Part shown: positions 46,775 through 56,568 of the stretch, piece after piece | Layout of the letters: each line of letters begins with the position of its first letter | Numbering within the stretch: position 1 is the stretch's first letter | Source: Vibrio tapetis subsp. tapetis | GTDB lineage: Bacteria; Pseudomonadota; Gammaproteobacteria; Enterobacterales; Vibrionaceae | Reading direction: 5' to 3' | Length of the DNA: 64,000 nt | Assembly: GCF_900233005.1 (NCBI RefSeq) | Contig: NZ_LT960611.1 | Coordinates: forward strand, 2,046,001-2,110,000 | The notes under the pieces: model-generated | Told to the model about the DNA's origin: nothing | The model's database searches: none | What the model saw: the letters and a program-made list of their open reading frames with translations, nothing else | Made by a program: the position numbers and the translations under genes

Positions 46775-47401
46775 TTATTTAGCGTTGCGTTCCAAAATGG
46801 AATCCACCAAACCGTATTCCACAGCCTGATCCGCAGACATGAAGTTATCGCGGTCTGTGTCTTGCTCAATCACTTCTAGCGGTTGGCCAGTGTGTTCAGC
46901 AAGTAATTTATTTAGTCGTTGCTTGATCGTTAGGATCTCTTGCGCGTGGATCTGAATGTCAGACGCTTGGCCTTGGAAACCACCTAATGGTTGGTGGATC
47001 ATCACGCGAGAGTTAGGCAATACATGACGCTTACCTGGTGCACCACCAGCTAGCAAAAACGCGCCCATTGAACAAGCTTGTCCCATACATACTGTGCTCA
47101 CGTTTGGCTTGATGTACTGCATGGTGTCATAGATAGACATACCTGCTGTTACGCTGCCGCCAGGAGAGTTGATGTATAGGAAGATGTCTTTGTCTGGGTT
47201 TTCTGACTCAAGAAACAGAAGCTGCGCCACAACAAGGTTTGCCATGTTGTCTTCAACTTGACCTGTAAGGAAGATGATACGTTCCTTAAGCAGACGAGAA
47301 AAGATATCGTAAGAGCGCTCACCACGGGATGTTTGCTCTACTACCATAGGTACTAGCGCATCAATAATTGGTGACATTGCATTTTTTTCTTGGTAGCTCA
47401 T
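46775..47401 (-). CDS. clpP: ClpP protease subunit
   Basis: A 208-aa serine peptidase. The catalytic serine is in [11 protein letters not shown], histidine in [10 protein letters not shown], and aspartate in the later EQDTDRDNF region. It forms the tetradecameric chamber partnered by ClpX (and ClpA). The order tig-clpP-clpX-lon is the conserved one. Confidence 0.98.
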   Translation of the reverse strand: MSYQEKNAMSPIIDALVPMVVEQTSRGERSYDIFSRLLKERIIFLTGQVEDNMANLVVAQLLFLESENPDKDIFLYINSPGGSVTAGMSIYDTMQYIKPNVSTVCMGQACSMGAFLLAGGAPGKRHVLPNSRVMIHQPLGGFQGQASDIQIHAQEILTIKQRLNKLLAEHTGQPLEVIEQDTDRDNFMSADQAVEYGLVDSILERNAK

Positions 47402-47414
47402 ATTCTTATATCCC

Positions 47415-47453
47415 TAAAATAAAATGGCCCGAATGATTTACTCACACGGACCA
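47415..47453 (-). terminator. Probable terminator between tig and clpP
   Basis: On the minus strand TGGTCCG pairs with CGGGCCA across a 15-nt loop and is followed by TTTTATTTTA. It lies about 55 nt after the tig stop and just before the clpP start, so it may partly uncouple the two genes. Confidence 0.55.
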
Positions 47454-47506
47454 TTGTTAGCAGAAGAGTTAAAACAAAGTCAACTGTCTACACACAGAAA
47501 CCTGAG

Positions 47507-48808
47507 TTATGCAGGTTGTTGTGCATTCATAAGCTCGTTAAAGCTTACTTCTTTGTCAGAAACTTGTGCTTTAGCGATGATTGCATCGATCGCTTGCTCT
47601 TCTAGCGCAACGTTACGCATGTTGTTCATCATTTGCTCGTTTTGCTCGTAGTAAGCAATAACTTCTGATGGATCTTCGTAAGCAGTAGCCATCTCTTGGA
47701 TGATTGCTTTCACTTTCTCGTCGTCAGCTTTTAGCTCTTCAGACTTGATTACTTCACCTAATAGTAGGCCAACCACTACGCGACGTTTAGCTTGCTCTTC
47801 GAAAAGCTCACGTGGAAGTTGCTCAGCAGCTTCTGGGTTGCCGCCAAAGCGTTGTGCAGCTTGTTGACGTAGAGTAACGATCTCTTGGTCAATAAGAGCA
47901 GTCGGAACGTCGATGTCGTTCTCGTTTACTAGACCGTCAAGAGCTTGCTCTTTGATGCGGTTCTTAACTGCTTGCTTAAGCTCACGCTCCATGTTCTTAC
48001 GTACTTCAGTTTTAAGACCTTCTAGGCCATCTGTAGCACCGAACTTAGCAACGAATTCTTCGTTTAGCTCTGGAAGCTCACGCGCTTCAACTTTGTTTAC
48101 TTTAATAGCAAACTTAGCTTCTTTACCTTTTAGGTTTTCAGCGTGGTAATCTTCTGGGAAGTTTACGTCGATTTCAAATTCCATGCCCGCTGTTTTACCA
48201 GTGATGCCGTCTTCGAAACCAGGGATCATACGACCTTGACCCATTTCAAGTGGGAAGTTTTCAGCTTTGCCGCCTTCAAACTCTTCACCGTCGATAGAAC
48301 CAACGAAATCGATAGTTGCACGAGAACCTTCTTCAGCAGCTGCGTCTACTTCTTTCCAAGTAGCTTGTTGCTTGCGAAGTGTTTCGATCATTTCGCTTAC
48401 GTCTTCTTCTTTAACTTCAACAGCTGGTTTTTCAACTGTGATGTTTTCTAGGCCTTTAAGCTCTAGCTCTGGGTATACTTCGAAAGAAGCAGCGAATACT
48501 AGATCTTTACCTTCTTCAGTTTCAACTGGAGTGAAAGTAGGTGCGCCCGCAGGGTTGATTTTTTCTTTAACGATCGCTTCGATGAAGTGACGTTGCATTA
48601 CTTCGCCCATCACGTCTTGACGTACTGCTTGGCCGTACATTTTCGCAACCATTTTCATCGGCACTTTGCCTTTACGGAAACCATCGAAACGACGGTTTTT
48701 TGCGATGTTACGTAGTTCAGCCGTTACCGCATCTTCAATGTTAGAAGCAGGAACAGTAATAGTAAGACGGCGCTCTAGGCCTTCTAGAGTTTCAACAGTA
48801 GCTTGCAT
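47507..48808 (-). CDS. tig: Trigger factor
   Basis: A 433-aa ribosome-associated chaperone and prolyl isomerase. The N-terminal ribosome-binding signature [12 protein letters not shown], a central FKBP-type domain (residues about 150-240, [20 protein letters not shown]...MIPGFEDGI) and a long helical C-terminal arm are all present. It binds nascent chains at the tunnel exit. Confidence 0.98.
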   Translation of the reverse strand: MQATVETLEGLERRLTITVPASNIEDAVTAELRNIAKNRRFDGFRKGKVPMKMVAKMYGQAVRQDVMGEVMQRHFIEAIVKEKINPAGAPTFTPVETEEGKDLVFAASFEVYPELELKGLENITVEKPAVEVKEEDVSEMIETLRKQQATWKEVDAAAEEGSRATIDFVGSIDGEEFEGGKAENFPLEMGQGRMIPGFEDGITGKTAGMEFEIDVNFPEDYHAENLKGKEAKFAIKVNKVEARELPELNEEFVAKFGATDGLEGLKTEVRKNMERELKQAVKNRIKEQALDGLVNENDIDVPTALIDQEIVTLRQQAAQRFGGNPEAAEQLPRELFEEQAKRRVVVGLLLGEVIKSEELKADDEKVKAIIQEMATAYEDPSEVIAYYEQNEQMMNNMRNVALEEQAIDAIIAKAQVSDKEVSFNELMNAQQPA

Positions 48809-49261
48809 TATATTTAAACCTCAAAACTGGCTCAGATTAACTGAGCGTATGAGCCGTTCACATCAAATGATCACGACTTCATCATTTATGTACCCCAAGT
48901 GAGCACATACATACAAATTGAGCACCATCAGCCTCAAATAAGACTAATGAACTATTCAGCGATTTCTTCTGCACACATACCTAAATAGGTGGCCAAAGGA
49001 ATCTCCGATTAGTCTCAGAACGAAAAAATAGACGCGACATTCTAGCGATATGCACTTCAACTGTCGAGCCAAGTCCTAAATTCCCAACGAAATGACGTTA
49101 GTTTCCTGAGAAATGGGGACGATACATGGCTTTTCAAGGGAAATAATCCCTTTTTTTCAGAAAAAAACGAAAAAGAGATCCCAGTCTTGTTTTGATAGGA
49201 TTAATTGGTAACTTTTTGTGCGGCATTTAATCTAGAGGCTAAATGATAAAAGGAAGTTGTC
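48809..49261. other. Divergent tig-dctB intergenic region
   Basis: These 453 bp hold the tig promoter on one side and the dctB promoter on the other. No tRNA or credible ORF was seen. A plus-strand intrinsic terminator at 49136-49157 has no annotated plus-strand gene upstream, which hints at a short transcript starting between about 48900 and 49100. The dctB ribosome site (AAGGAAG) is near 49250. Confidence 0.5.
49136..49157 (+). terminator. Orphan intrinsic terminator upstream of dctB
   Basis: AAGGGA, loop AATAA, TCCCTT and then continuous T to 49157. It is oriented for a plus-strand transcript that would end about 105 nt before dctB. Either an attenuator in a long dctB leader or the end of a small RNA is possible. 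Confidence 0.75.
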
Positions 49262-51037
49262 ATGGCTGTACGCAAGCGCGTTTCAATGGTTTTTTTTGTG
49301 ATCTACTTCATCAGTATGTTCATTGTTACCAGCTGGGTTTGGCAATCTGGTTATCAGCAGCTCAGCGATAATGCACTTCAACAGGCCGAACAACTTAACA
49401 GTCATCTGTCGAGTCAACTCGATAAATACGCCTATATCCCTCAACTGATGTCAAAAGACAGAGAGTTGATTGATGCATTAATTAAACCAAATAACAGTGC
49501 ACAGCTAGATATTACTAACCGCTACTTAGAGCAAGTAAATCAAATTATTGGCGCTTCAGACACCTATCTAATTGATAAAAATGGCACGACTATTTCGGCC
49601 AGTAATTGGGCTAATCCACGCACTTTTATCGGTCGTAATTTTGCTTTTCGTCCCTACTTTCAAAAAGCCATTAATGGACAAAAAGGGGAATACTTCGCTC
49701 TTGGTAGCACGTCAGGAAGACGAGGTTACTACTACGCCTACCCTATTGTGTATGGCGCCAAGACGCTAGGAGTCATCGTCGTAAAAAAAGAGCTCTCTAA
49801 CATTGAACAAAACTGGACCAATAAAGAGAGTTATTTCGCGGTCACCGATGAAAACAACGTTGTGTTTATGTCTAATCGTAAATCTTGGCTGTTTCATAGT
49901 TTAATTCCACTCAGCATTGATACTAAGATTAATATTGCAGAAAGCAGGCGATATCTTGAACGAGAAATTGGCTCATTAATGCTGTCCGGCGATCTAGACA
50001 GCACGAGCAGCGAAATAGCCCATAGCATTAACCCGTCTTGGAACAATCAATACCTTAGCGCCCATCAACCCATGGACAATATCGATCTTACGGTGCGTGT
50101 ACTAACGCCAAAAATTCAGCTTATGTGGAGCGTAGCAGCGATAGCTTCAATTTATACGCTAATATTCGTTTTGATGTACCTTAGCTACGTTGTTTACATC
50201 CAGCATAGAACGAAACAAAAGCACATCGAAAGAATCCAAGAAGATGCGAAACACAAATTGGAATTTCAAGTCATGGAGCGTACCGCCGAACTCCATCATG
50301 AAGTAAAGGTCAGGACGGAAACCGAACACACGCTACGTCAAACTCAAGACGAATTGATACAAGCTGCAAAACTCGCCGTACTTGGCCAAATGTCTGCCAG
50401 CATCAGTCATGAACTGAATAACCCATTGGCCGCGATTAGAAGTTATGCCGACAACGGGAAAGCCTTCCTTGAGAAAGGAAAACCTGAAAAAACCAGCGAA
50501 AACCTAGTTCGTATTTCGGCCCTAACCGAGCGAATGGCCCAGATCAGTAAACAGCTAAAAGCGTTTGCTAAGAAGTCCAATGCGAATGAGCTCGTTGATG
50601 CGCAAATATTCCCACTGATTATCGCCGCGAAAGAGCTGCTTAAAGCTCAGATAAAAAACCAACAAGTCGATCTACAACTTAACATTCAAACTGAATTGAT
50701 CCAGACCAAGGTCAATCCGATTCAACTTGAGCAAGTACTGGTAAACTTGCTGTCTAATGCGATGCAAGCCATCGAGCACCAATCCATTAAGCAAGTCATC
50801 GTGTCACTGTCTCAATTAGACGATGAAATTGTGATACGTATAGAAGACAACGGGCCCGGTATCGCGCAAGATCATCTTAGCCGCCTATTTGATCCTTTCT
50901 TTACCACCAAACAAAACGGTTTGGGGCTCGGTTTGTCGATTTCTCAGCAAATCGTTGAAGGAATGAATGGGACGCTAACCGCGAATACGAGTGCCATTGG
51001 AGGCGCTTGCTTCCAAATTACGTTGCTTAAGAACTAG
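49262..51037 (+). CDS. dctB: C4-dicarboxylate sensor histidine kinase DctB
   Basis: A 591-aa membrane kinase. The first membrane helix is at residues about 9-28, followed by a periplasmic tandem Cache/PAS-like sensor (30-290, including SASNWANPRTFIGRNFAFRPYF), a second helix (about 293-318), a coiled linker, the phospho-acceptor domain with His383 in SHELNNPLA, and an ATPase domain with N box LSNAMQAI, G1 DNGPGI and G2 GLGLGLSI. It senses C4-dicarboxylates such as succinate and phosphorylates DctD. dctD begins 55 bp downstream. Confidence 0.93.
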   Translation: MAVRKRVSMVFFVIYFISMFIVTSWVWQSGYQQLSDNALQQAEQLNSHLSSQLDKYAYIPQLMSKDRELIDALIKPNNSAQLDITNRYLEQVNQIIGASDTYLIDKNGTTISASNWANPRTFIGRNFAFRPYFQKAINGQKGEYFALGSTSGRRGYYYAYPIVYGAKTLGVIVVKKELSNIEQNWTNKESYFAVTDENNVVFMSNRKSWLFHSLIPLSIDTKINIAESRRYLEREIGSLMLSGDLDSTSSEIAHSINPSWNNQYLSAHQPMDNIDLTVRVLTPKIQLMWSVAAIASIYTLIFVLMYLSYVVYIQHRTKQKHIERIQEDAKHKLEFQVMERTAELHHEVKVRTETEHTLRQTQDELIQAAKLAVLGQMSASISHELNNPLAAIRSYADNGKAFLEKGKPEKTSENLVRISALTERMAQISKQLKAFAKKSNANELVDAQIFPLIIAAKELLKAQIKNQQVDLQLNIQTELIQTKVNPIQLEQVLVNLLSNAMQAIEHQSIKQVIVSLSQLDDEIVIRIEDNGPGIAQDHLSRLFDPFFTTKQNGLGLGLSISQQIVEGMNGTLTANTSAIGGACFQITLLKN

Positions 51038-51092
51038 AACTAGAACGACTTAGGCCACAGTAAACGCCATAATTACAAGGATAAGTACCTAA

Positions 51093-52430
51093 ATGTGTCA
51101 TGTGTTTTTTATTGATGACGAAGAAGATCTCCGCATCGCAATGGAGCAAAGCTTTGAGTTGGCTGAGATTGAAGCCAAGGGCTTTGCCGATGCTGAATCT
51201 GCGCTGCTTGCTTTCGACAATGATAACCCTCCGCATGTAGTCGTCACTGATATTTGCTTACCTAACCTTTCAGGCCAAGATTTACTTCGCTCTATCAAAC
51301 ACAAAGATGCCGATATTCCAGTGGTACTGATCACTGGTCACGGTGATATTTCTATGGCAGTGCAAGCCATGCATGATGGCGCTTACGACTTTATCGAAAA
51401 GCCGTTTGCCAGTGACCGCCTCATAGACACCGTCAAGCGAGGCATCGAAAGACGTAAACTGACGCTTGAAAACCAACAATTAAAACGCGCATTAAAAGCC
51501 AAGCAAGCTCTTGGGCCAAGGATTATTGGTGACACCTCTAGCATTCAAGCACTTCGCGATACCATAAGCCATGTTGCCGACACTAACGCGGATATTCTTT
51601 TGTTTGGCGAAACCGGAACAGGCAAGGAATTAGTGGCTCGATCTCTTCATGAGCAAAGTGGTCGAAGAGAACAAAACTTTGTTGCCGTAAATTGTGGTGC
51701 CGTGCCAGAAAACCTAATCGAAAGCGAGCTTTACGGGCACGAAAAAGGCGCATTCACTGGAGCAGAAAGTCGAAGGGTTGGCAAGTTTGAACACGCCCAA
51801 GGAGGCACACTTTTTCTTGATGAAATCGAGTCAATGCCGATGCAAGCACAAATCAGGCTGTTACGGGTATTACAAGAGCGTAGCTTAGAACGTGTTGGCT
51901 CAAACCAAGCTGTTGAGCTAGATATTCGCGTCATCGCTGCCACTAAAGTCGATTTAAAGCAAGCCGCTAGCGAAGGAACCTTTCGTCAAGATCTCTATTA
52001 TCGATTAAACGTCGTAACGCTAGATCTGCCTCCTCTTCGCTCACGTAAAGAAGATATTCCGGGTTTATTCCATCACTTTTTGTTGGTTGCCGCAGCTCGC
52101 TATGGCAAAGCAGCAACCTCATTACCCGCCAGTGATCTACAGATCCTACTTGCTCATAATTGGCCCGGAAATGTACGAGAATTACGTAATGCAGCCGAAC
52201 GCTTTGTCTTACTGGGTAAATTAATTCAATTAGGTGATGCCAATATTGCCCAACCGCAACAAGGTCTTTCCGAACAAGTCGCAGAGTTTGAGAAAACTAT
52301 TTTAGAGCAATGTTTGGCAGACTGTGGCGGTAGCATCAAAGACACCATGCATAACCTTCAATTAGCCCGAAAAACACTGTACGACAAAATGCAAAAATAT
52401 GGATTAAGTAAGGAAGAATTCAAAAGTTAA
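51093..52430 (+). CDS. dctD: Sigma-54-dependent response regulator DctD
   Basis: A 445-aa NtrC-type activator. The receiver domain has acidic residues in FIDDEEDL and the phosphorylation site Asp53. The AAA+ domain has Walker A GETGTGKE from residue 172, the sigma-54 contact loop GAFTGA at 219-224 and GTLFLDEIESM. A Fis-type helix-turn-helix (LQLARKTLYDKMQKYGL) closes the protein. When phosphorylated by DctB it should activate the sigma-54 promoter found upstream of dctP. Confidence 0.95.
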   Translation: MCHVFFIDDEEDLRIAMEQSFELAEIEAKGFADAESALLAFDNDNPPHVVVTDICLPNLSGQDLLRSIKHKDADIPVVLITGHGDISMAVQAMHDGAYDFIEKPFASDRLIDTVKRGIERRKLTLENQQLKRALKAKQALGPRIIGDTSSIQALRDTISHVADTNADILLFGETGTGKELVARSLHEQSGRREQNFVAVNCGAVPENLIESELYGHEKGAFTGAESRRVGKFEHAQGGTLFLDEIESMPMQAQIRLLRVLQERSLERVGSNQAVELDIRVIAATKVDLKQAASEGTFRQDLYYRLNVVTLDLPPLRSRKEDIPGLFHHFLLVAAARYGKAATSLPASDLQILLAHNWPGNVRELRNAAERFVLLGKLIQLGDANIAQPQQGLSEQVAEFEKTILEQCLADCGGSIKDTMHNLQLARKTLYDKMQKYGLSKEEFKS

Positions 52431-52943
52431 ACGACGCATAGTGATACTTTGAGGCTTTACGCCCAACAACAAACAAATGGCATTCACTATGAGAATGCCA
52501 ACCTCCCTTCCAATAGATTCATTCGCCAAATTAATAGTAACGATAAATATATTTCGCTGTAATTGGCGATAAATTCCGCACTCAAAACGTACATTGTTCT
52601 GGATCAATAGTTGTACCACGGCATTCCCCCTATACTGCTCGCGTCTCTTGGAATCCACTAGGGTCTATTTAATTAGCGATATTACAGCAGGCACAATTTC
52701 AATAGCTTAATGCCGCATGGATACACAACACTGACCACGGAACCGTCACATGAATAGTCGAGACAACGAATTTTCGTTGCTATTCACCTACATTTTCTAT
52801 TTTTTGTTCCCAAATAAAATTTGATTGCAGTGTTTCAGCATTGCGCCTGCTTATTATTCCTTTGCCAATCGGTAAAGCACGGAAGATTTACAATTTGATT
52901 CCCTGAAGGCGTAAATACATACCTATTAGAGGAAATGTCTATA
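52431..52943. other. Long intergenic region before sdaC
   Basis: About 510 bp with no ORF that looks real. It contains an FNR-like site and -10 box near 52594-52636, then some 300 nt of untranslated leader. The leader has no simple intrinsic terminator that I could identify, and no known riboswitch core was recognised. Confidence 0.55.
52594..52636 (+). promoter_or_regulatory. Candidate FNR-dependent class II promoter
   Basis: TTGTT-CTGG-ATCAA (52594-52607) matches nine of ten positions of the FNR box TTGAT-N4-ATCAA. A TATACT -10 element lies at 52631-52636. With a start near 52643 the box centres at about -42, the class II position. This suggests oxygen-controlled expression of the downstream transporter and is inference from spacing and sequence only. 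Confidence 0.5.
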
Positions 52944-54239
52944 ATGGACACTGTTAAAAGTAATACTATCGATATCTCACTAGAAGATAACTCCAGCAAA
53001 TCAACCTGGAGTAAAAGCGACACGATTTGGGCTCTTGGCCTTTATGGTACGGCCGTTGGTGCAGGTACTTTGTTCTTACCAATTAATGCGGGAGCTGGCG
53101 GTTTGATCCCGCTGCTCGTCATGACAATACTCGCGTTACCTATGACATTTTTTGCCCACCGTGGGATGACTCGCTTTGTCCTTTCAAGCTCTAACCCTGG
53201 GGCAAACATCACTGAAGTCGTTGAAGAACACTTTGGCATCGGAATGGGGAAAGTCATTACCTTACTGTACTTTTTTGCTATCTACCCTATTTTGTTGGTT
53301 TACAGCGTAGCACTGACCAACACGGTAGAAAGCTTCATGATCCAACAACTGGGTGTTGAACCTCCGACTCGTGCTTTGTTGGCATTAATGCTAATTGTTG
53401 CGCTTATGGCGGTTGTCCGTTTAGGTGAGCAACTGATCATTAAAGCAATGAGCGTATTAGTCTTTCCATTTGTCGCCGTACTCCTCATGCTGGCTCTTTA
53501 CCTCGTGCCACATTGGAGCGGTACGATCTTCGAACAAGTGATCCCGACAGGTGGCAGTTTCACCAGCGTTTCAATGGCGGTATGGCTTATTTTACCCGTC
53601 ATGGTGTTTTCGTTTAACCACTCTCCTGTTATCTCTTCTTTCGCCGTTGCGAAGCAAAAAGAATACGGTGAGAGGGCCGAAAAACAGTGTTCTAAGATCC
53701 TCGCTATTGCACACGTAATGATGGTCGTAACTGTGATGTTTTTTGTATTCAGTTGCGTACTCAGCTTATCACCCGCCAATCTAGCGGAAGCCAAGGAGCA
53801 GAATGTTTCAATCCTGACTTACTTAGCCAATCATTTTGAAACACCAGCCATCGCCTACGCTGCTCCTGTTGTCGCTATAATTGCCATCACAAAGTCTTTC
53901 TTAGGTCACTACCTAGGGGCAAGCGAAGGCTTAAACGGCCTGGTGATCAAAATGGCACGTAGTAAAGGTAAAGAAGTCCCGGAAAAGGCACTCAACTCCT
54001 TTACAGCACTGTTCATGCTCGTCACAACGTGGTTAGTCGCGACGATTAACCCAAGTATTTTGGGCATGATTGAAAGCCTAGGCGGCCCAATCATCGCCAT
54101 GTTGCTGTTCATCATGCCAATGTACGCAATTAAAAAAGTTCCAGCTATGCGCCAATATTCCGGAGCTATCAGCAACGTGTTTATCGTCATCATCGGTATG
54201 ATCTCTATTTCAGCTATTTTCTACTCCCTAGCGCAGTAA
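52944..54239 (+). CDS. sdaC: SdaC-type serine/amino-acid permease (HAAAP family)
   Basis: A 431-aa transporter with about eleven helices. The first helix has TAVGAGTLFLPINAG, and PVMVFSFNHSPVISSFAV is the conserved mid-protein block of SdaC-type serine/proton symporters. The start at 52944 is preferred because AGAGGA lies 10 nt before it; the upstream ATG at 52935 is only one base from that site. It interrupts the otherwise familiar dctBD-dctPQM neighbourhood and is convergent with dctM. Substrate is probably serine or a related hydroxy amino acid, judged by family only. Confidence 0.87.
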   Translation: MDTVKSNTIDISLEDNSSKSTWSKSDTIWALGLYGTAVGAGTLFLPINAGAGGLIPLLVMTILALPMTFFAHRGMTRFVLSSSNPGANITEVVEEHFGIGMGKVITLLYFFAIYPILLVYSVALTNTVESFMIQQLGVEPPTRALLALMLIVALMAVVRLGEQLIIKAMSVLVFPFVAVLLMLALYLVPHWSGTIFEQVIPTGGSFTSVSMAVWLILPVMVFSFNHSPVISSFAVAKQKEYGERAEKQCSKILAIAHVMMVVTVMFFVFSCVLSLSPANLAEAKEQNVSILTYLANHFETPAIAYAAPVVAIIAITKSFLGHYLGASEGLNGLVIKMARSKGKEVPEKALNSFTALFMLVTTWLVATINPSILGMIESLGGPIIAMLLFIMPMYAIKKVPAMRQYSGAISNVFIVIIGMISISAIFYSLAQ

Positions 54240-54242
54240 AAC

Positions 54243-54308
54243 AAAGGCGGAGGGCGTGAGGCAGAAGGCTACAGGAAAGCCCCCCGTTACGCCTTAAGCC
54301 TTAAGCCT
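54243..54308. repeat. Imperfect GGCGTRAGGC-type inverted repeat
   Basis: AGGCGGAGGGCGTGAGGCAGAAGGCT is followed by an inverted AGCC...TTACGCCTTAAGCCTTAAGCC arm. It differs in sequence from the GAAGTGCTAAAAGC family but has the same style and position, directly after a gene end. Possible mobile or RNA-stabilising palindrome. Confidence 0.5.
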
Positions 54309-54313
54309 GAACC

Positions 54314-54340
54314 AAAAAAGCCCTGCGGGGGAGGCAGGGC
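54314..54340 (-). terminator. Terminator of the dctPQM operon
   Basis: GCCCTGC and GCAGGGC arms around a seven-base purine loop. On the minus strand the stem is followed by TTTTTTGG. It lies about 110 nt past the dctM stop. Confidence 0.88.
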
Positions 54341-54452
54341 AATACGGAGTTTAGGAACATCGTTATTATTATTTTGCTTCAGGGAAACATTCTGGCTAAG
54401 AGCAGCATTGGGACAAGCTGCTCTTAGCACTACTTTCCTTCGTTTAGCTTTG

Positions 54453-55814
54453 TTATTTAGTAATAATTTCCGGCCCCATTAGCGTCGTAGGCAACCAAGT
54501 TGAAACCCAAGGTACGTACGTCACGATGATGAGGAATAAGAACATCACGCCAACCCATGGTAGAGCGGCTTTTACCACATTCATCATCGACATTTTCGCA
54601 ACCCCTGCCGTAACAAAGAGGTTGAGCCCAACCGGCGGTGTGATCATGCCTATTTCCATGTTCACCACCATCATGATGCCCAAGTGGATAGGATCAATAC
54701 CCAACTCTATCGCGATTGGAAATACCAGAGGAGCAACGATGATCAAAAGACCCGATGGCTCCATAAACTGGCCGCCAATCAAAAGCAGAATATTCACCAC
54801 AATCAGGAACGCAATTGGCCCAAGCCCGGCCGACAGCATAGATTCCGTGATCATCTGAGGAATGCGCTCTTCGGTAAGAACGTGTTTTAAGATCAGTGCA
54901 TTGGCAATGATAAACAGCAACATAATTGTCAGCTTGCCCGCTTCAAACAGTGTGTCTTTAGTGTCTTTATGCACAAATGTTTGAACAGCTTTTACGATCG
55001 CGGGTTTGGTATTTTCTTTATCCGCAAACGGCCCCATATCTTTATAGATGAAGTTAGCAATGAAAAACGCATACACCGCCGCAACTGCCGCCGCTTCTGT
55101 TGGTGTGAAGATACCGCCGTAAATACCACCAAGAATGATGACGATCAGTAACAATCCCCAACTCGCGTCTTTAGCCGCGGCAAACATTTCGCCCCAACCC
55201 ACAAACGGTTGAGCCGGAATATTTTTCCAACGAGCCGCAATATAGATAGCAATCATCAGCATCACGCCAGCTAATAAGCCAGGGATCACGCCACCTAAGA
55301 ACATACGGCCTACTGACACATCCGTCGCTGCTGCATAAACAACCATTACGATAGAAGGCGGAATCAAGATACCAAGCGTACCCGCATTACAGATCACACC
55401 TGCTGCAAACTCTTTTGAGTAACCATTTTTCACCATACCGGCAATCACGATACTACCGATAGCAACCACCGTTGCAGGAGACGAACCAGACAACGCAGCG
55501 AACATCATACAGGCCACAACAGAAGCCATAGCAAGGCCACCGCGGAACCAACCAACCATGGCAATAGCAAAACGAATAATACGTTTGGCCACACCGCCGG
55601 TAGACATAAAGCTAGATGCCAAGATAAAGAATGGTATTGCTAACAGGGTGTAGTGCCCAGCAAAAGCATTGAACAAAGTTTGTGCCACAGATGCGAGCGA
55701 CGCATCAGAGTGCATTAACAGGAATATCATGCTGGACAAACCCAGCGATATGGCAATTGGCACGCCAATCAGCATGAAAGCAATCACCATCAAAAACAAA
55801 AATAACATGGCCAT
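54453..55814 (-). CDS. dctM: TRAP transporter large permease DctM
   Basis: A 453-aa protein with about twelve helices, the large membrane subunit of a TRAP dicarboxylate transporter. Conserved blocks include IPFFILASSFMSTGGVAKR, AALSGSSPATVVAIG, ILIPPSIVMVVYA and GMITPPVGLN. AAGGAG precedes the ATG, 3 nt after the dctQ stop, so the two are coupled. It works with DctQ and DctP to import succinate, malate or fumarate using the sodium gradient. Confidence 0.95.
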   Translation of the reverse strand: MAMLFLFLMVIAFMLIGVPIAISLGLSSMIFLLMHSDASLASVAQTLFNAFAGHYTLLAIPFFILASSFMSTGGVAKRIIRFAIAMVGWFRGGLAMASVVACMMFAALSGSSPATVVAIGSIVIAGMVKNGYSKEFAAGVICNAGTLGILIPPSIVMVVYAAATDVSVGRMFLGGVIPGLLAGVMLMIAIYIAARWKNIPAQPFVGWGEMFAAAKDASWGLLLIVIILGGIYGGIFTPTEAAAVAAVYAFFIANFIYKDMGPFADKENTKPAIVKAVQTFVHKDTKDTLFEAGKLTIMLLFIIANALILKHVLTEERIPQMITESMLSAGLGPIAFLIVVNILLLIGGQFMEPSGLLIIVAPLVFPIAIELGIDPIHLGIMMVVNMEIGMITPPVGLNLFVTAGVAKMSMMNVVKAALPWVGVMFLFLIIVTYVPWVSTWLPTTLMGPEIITK

Positions 55815-55817
55815 GAT

Positions 55818-56489
55818 TTACTTCTCCTTACCTTTGGTATCCAGTGGTGCCATTGCGTCTTCGTCGCTACCTTGTGTCACTTCCGCTTTCAGAGCTTCTA
55901 AGCCCTCTTCCGCTTCATGACCGGCAATCATGCGGTCCATTTTTCCGTTGAACACTTGCACTGCAACTTGCAGGAAACGAAAAGTCAGCATCGCCATGCC
56001 AATCGGCAACGCCATATAAGGAATAAATCGTGGCATTTTTTCGTAGCGTTCACCTTCGTTTAACCAATCCGACATGAACTGTAAAAACTCCGGCATAGGA
56101 ATATCATCGGTCTCGTACCACGCTCGCTCACTGACAAACGGATACCAATAGTTCCAAGAACCGATCAAGAGCAAGATAGAGAATGCCAAACATGAGCAAA
56201 CGGCTACCATGGCATAAGCTTTGCGCCATTTCTCTGAAGCGAGGTTGATGATCACATCAACGCCAATGTGGAAGTGCTTTTTCACACCATAAGAAGCGCC
56301 CACCAGCACCATCCATGCGAACATAAATACGGTAAGCTCTAACGCCCACAAAATGTTGTCGTTGAACACGTAACGCGACACAACGTTGGCGAACGTTAAT
56401 AGGGTCATGGCCCCGAGAAAAAATGCGATAAGGGTTTCTTCTATCGCATCGGTAATTTTTCCGACTTTAGAAAAAAGAGACTGTTCCAT
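55818..56489 (-). CDS. dctQ: TRAP transporter small permease DctQ
   Basis: A 223-aa protein with four helices of the DctQ domain: FFLGAMTLLTFANVVSRYVFNDNILWALE and GVKKHFHIGVDVI are typical. The start at 56489 (MEQSLFSKV) is chosen because GGAG lies 7 nt upstream; a six-codon longer frame opens at 56507. It sits between dctP and dctM, and its acidic C-terminal tail (TQGSDEDAMAPLDTKGKEK) is longer than in many relatives. Confidence 0.93.
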   Translation of the reverse strand: MEQSLFSKVGKITDAIEETLIAFFLGAMTLLTFANVVSRYVFNDNILWALELTVFMFAWMVLVGASYGVKKHFHIGVDVIINLASEKWRKAYAMVAVCSCLAFSILLLIGSWNYWYPFVSERAWYETDDIPMPEFLQFMSDWLNEGERYEKMPRFIPYMALPIGMAMLTFRFLQVAVQVFNGKMDRMIAGHEAEEGLEALKAEVTQGSDEDAMAPLDTKGKEK

Positions 56490-56568
56490 GGAATACTCCG
56501 CTCTCAAGAACTGTTTTTCATCGTTATAATTAAAGGCGGGACATGCCCGCCTATTAGTTTTGTAATTA

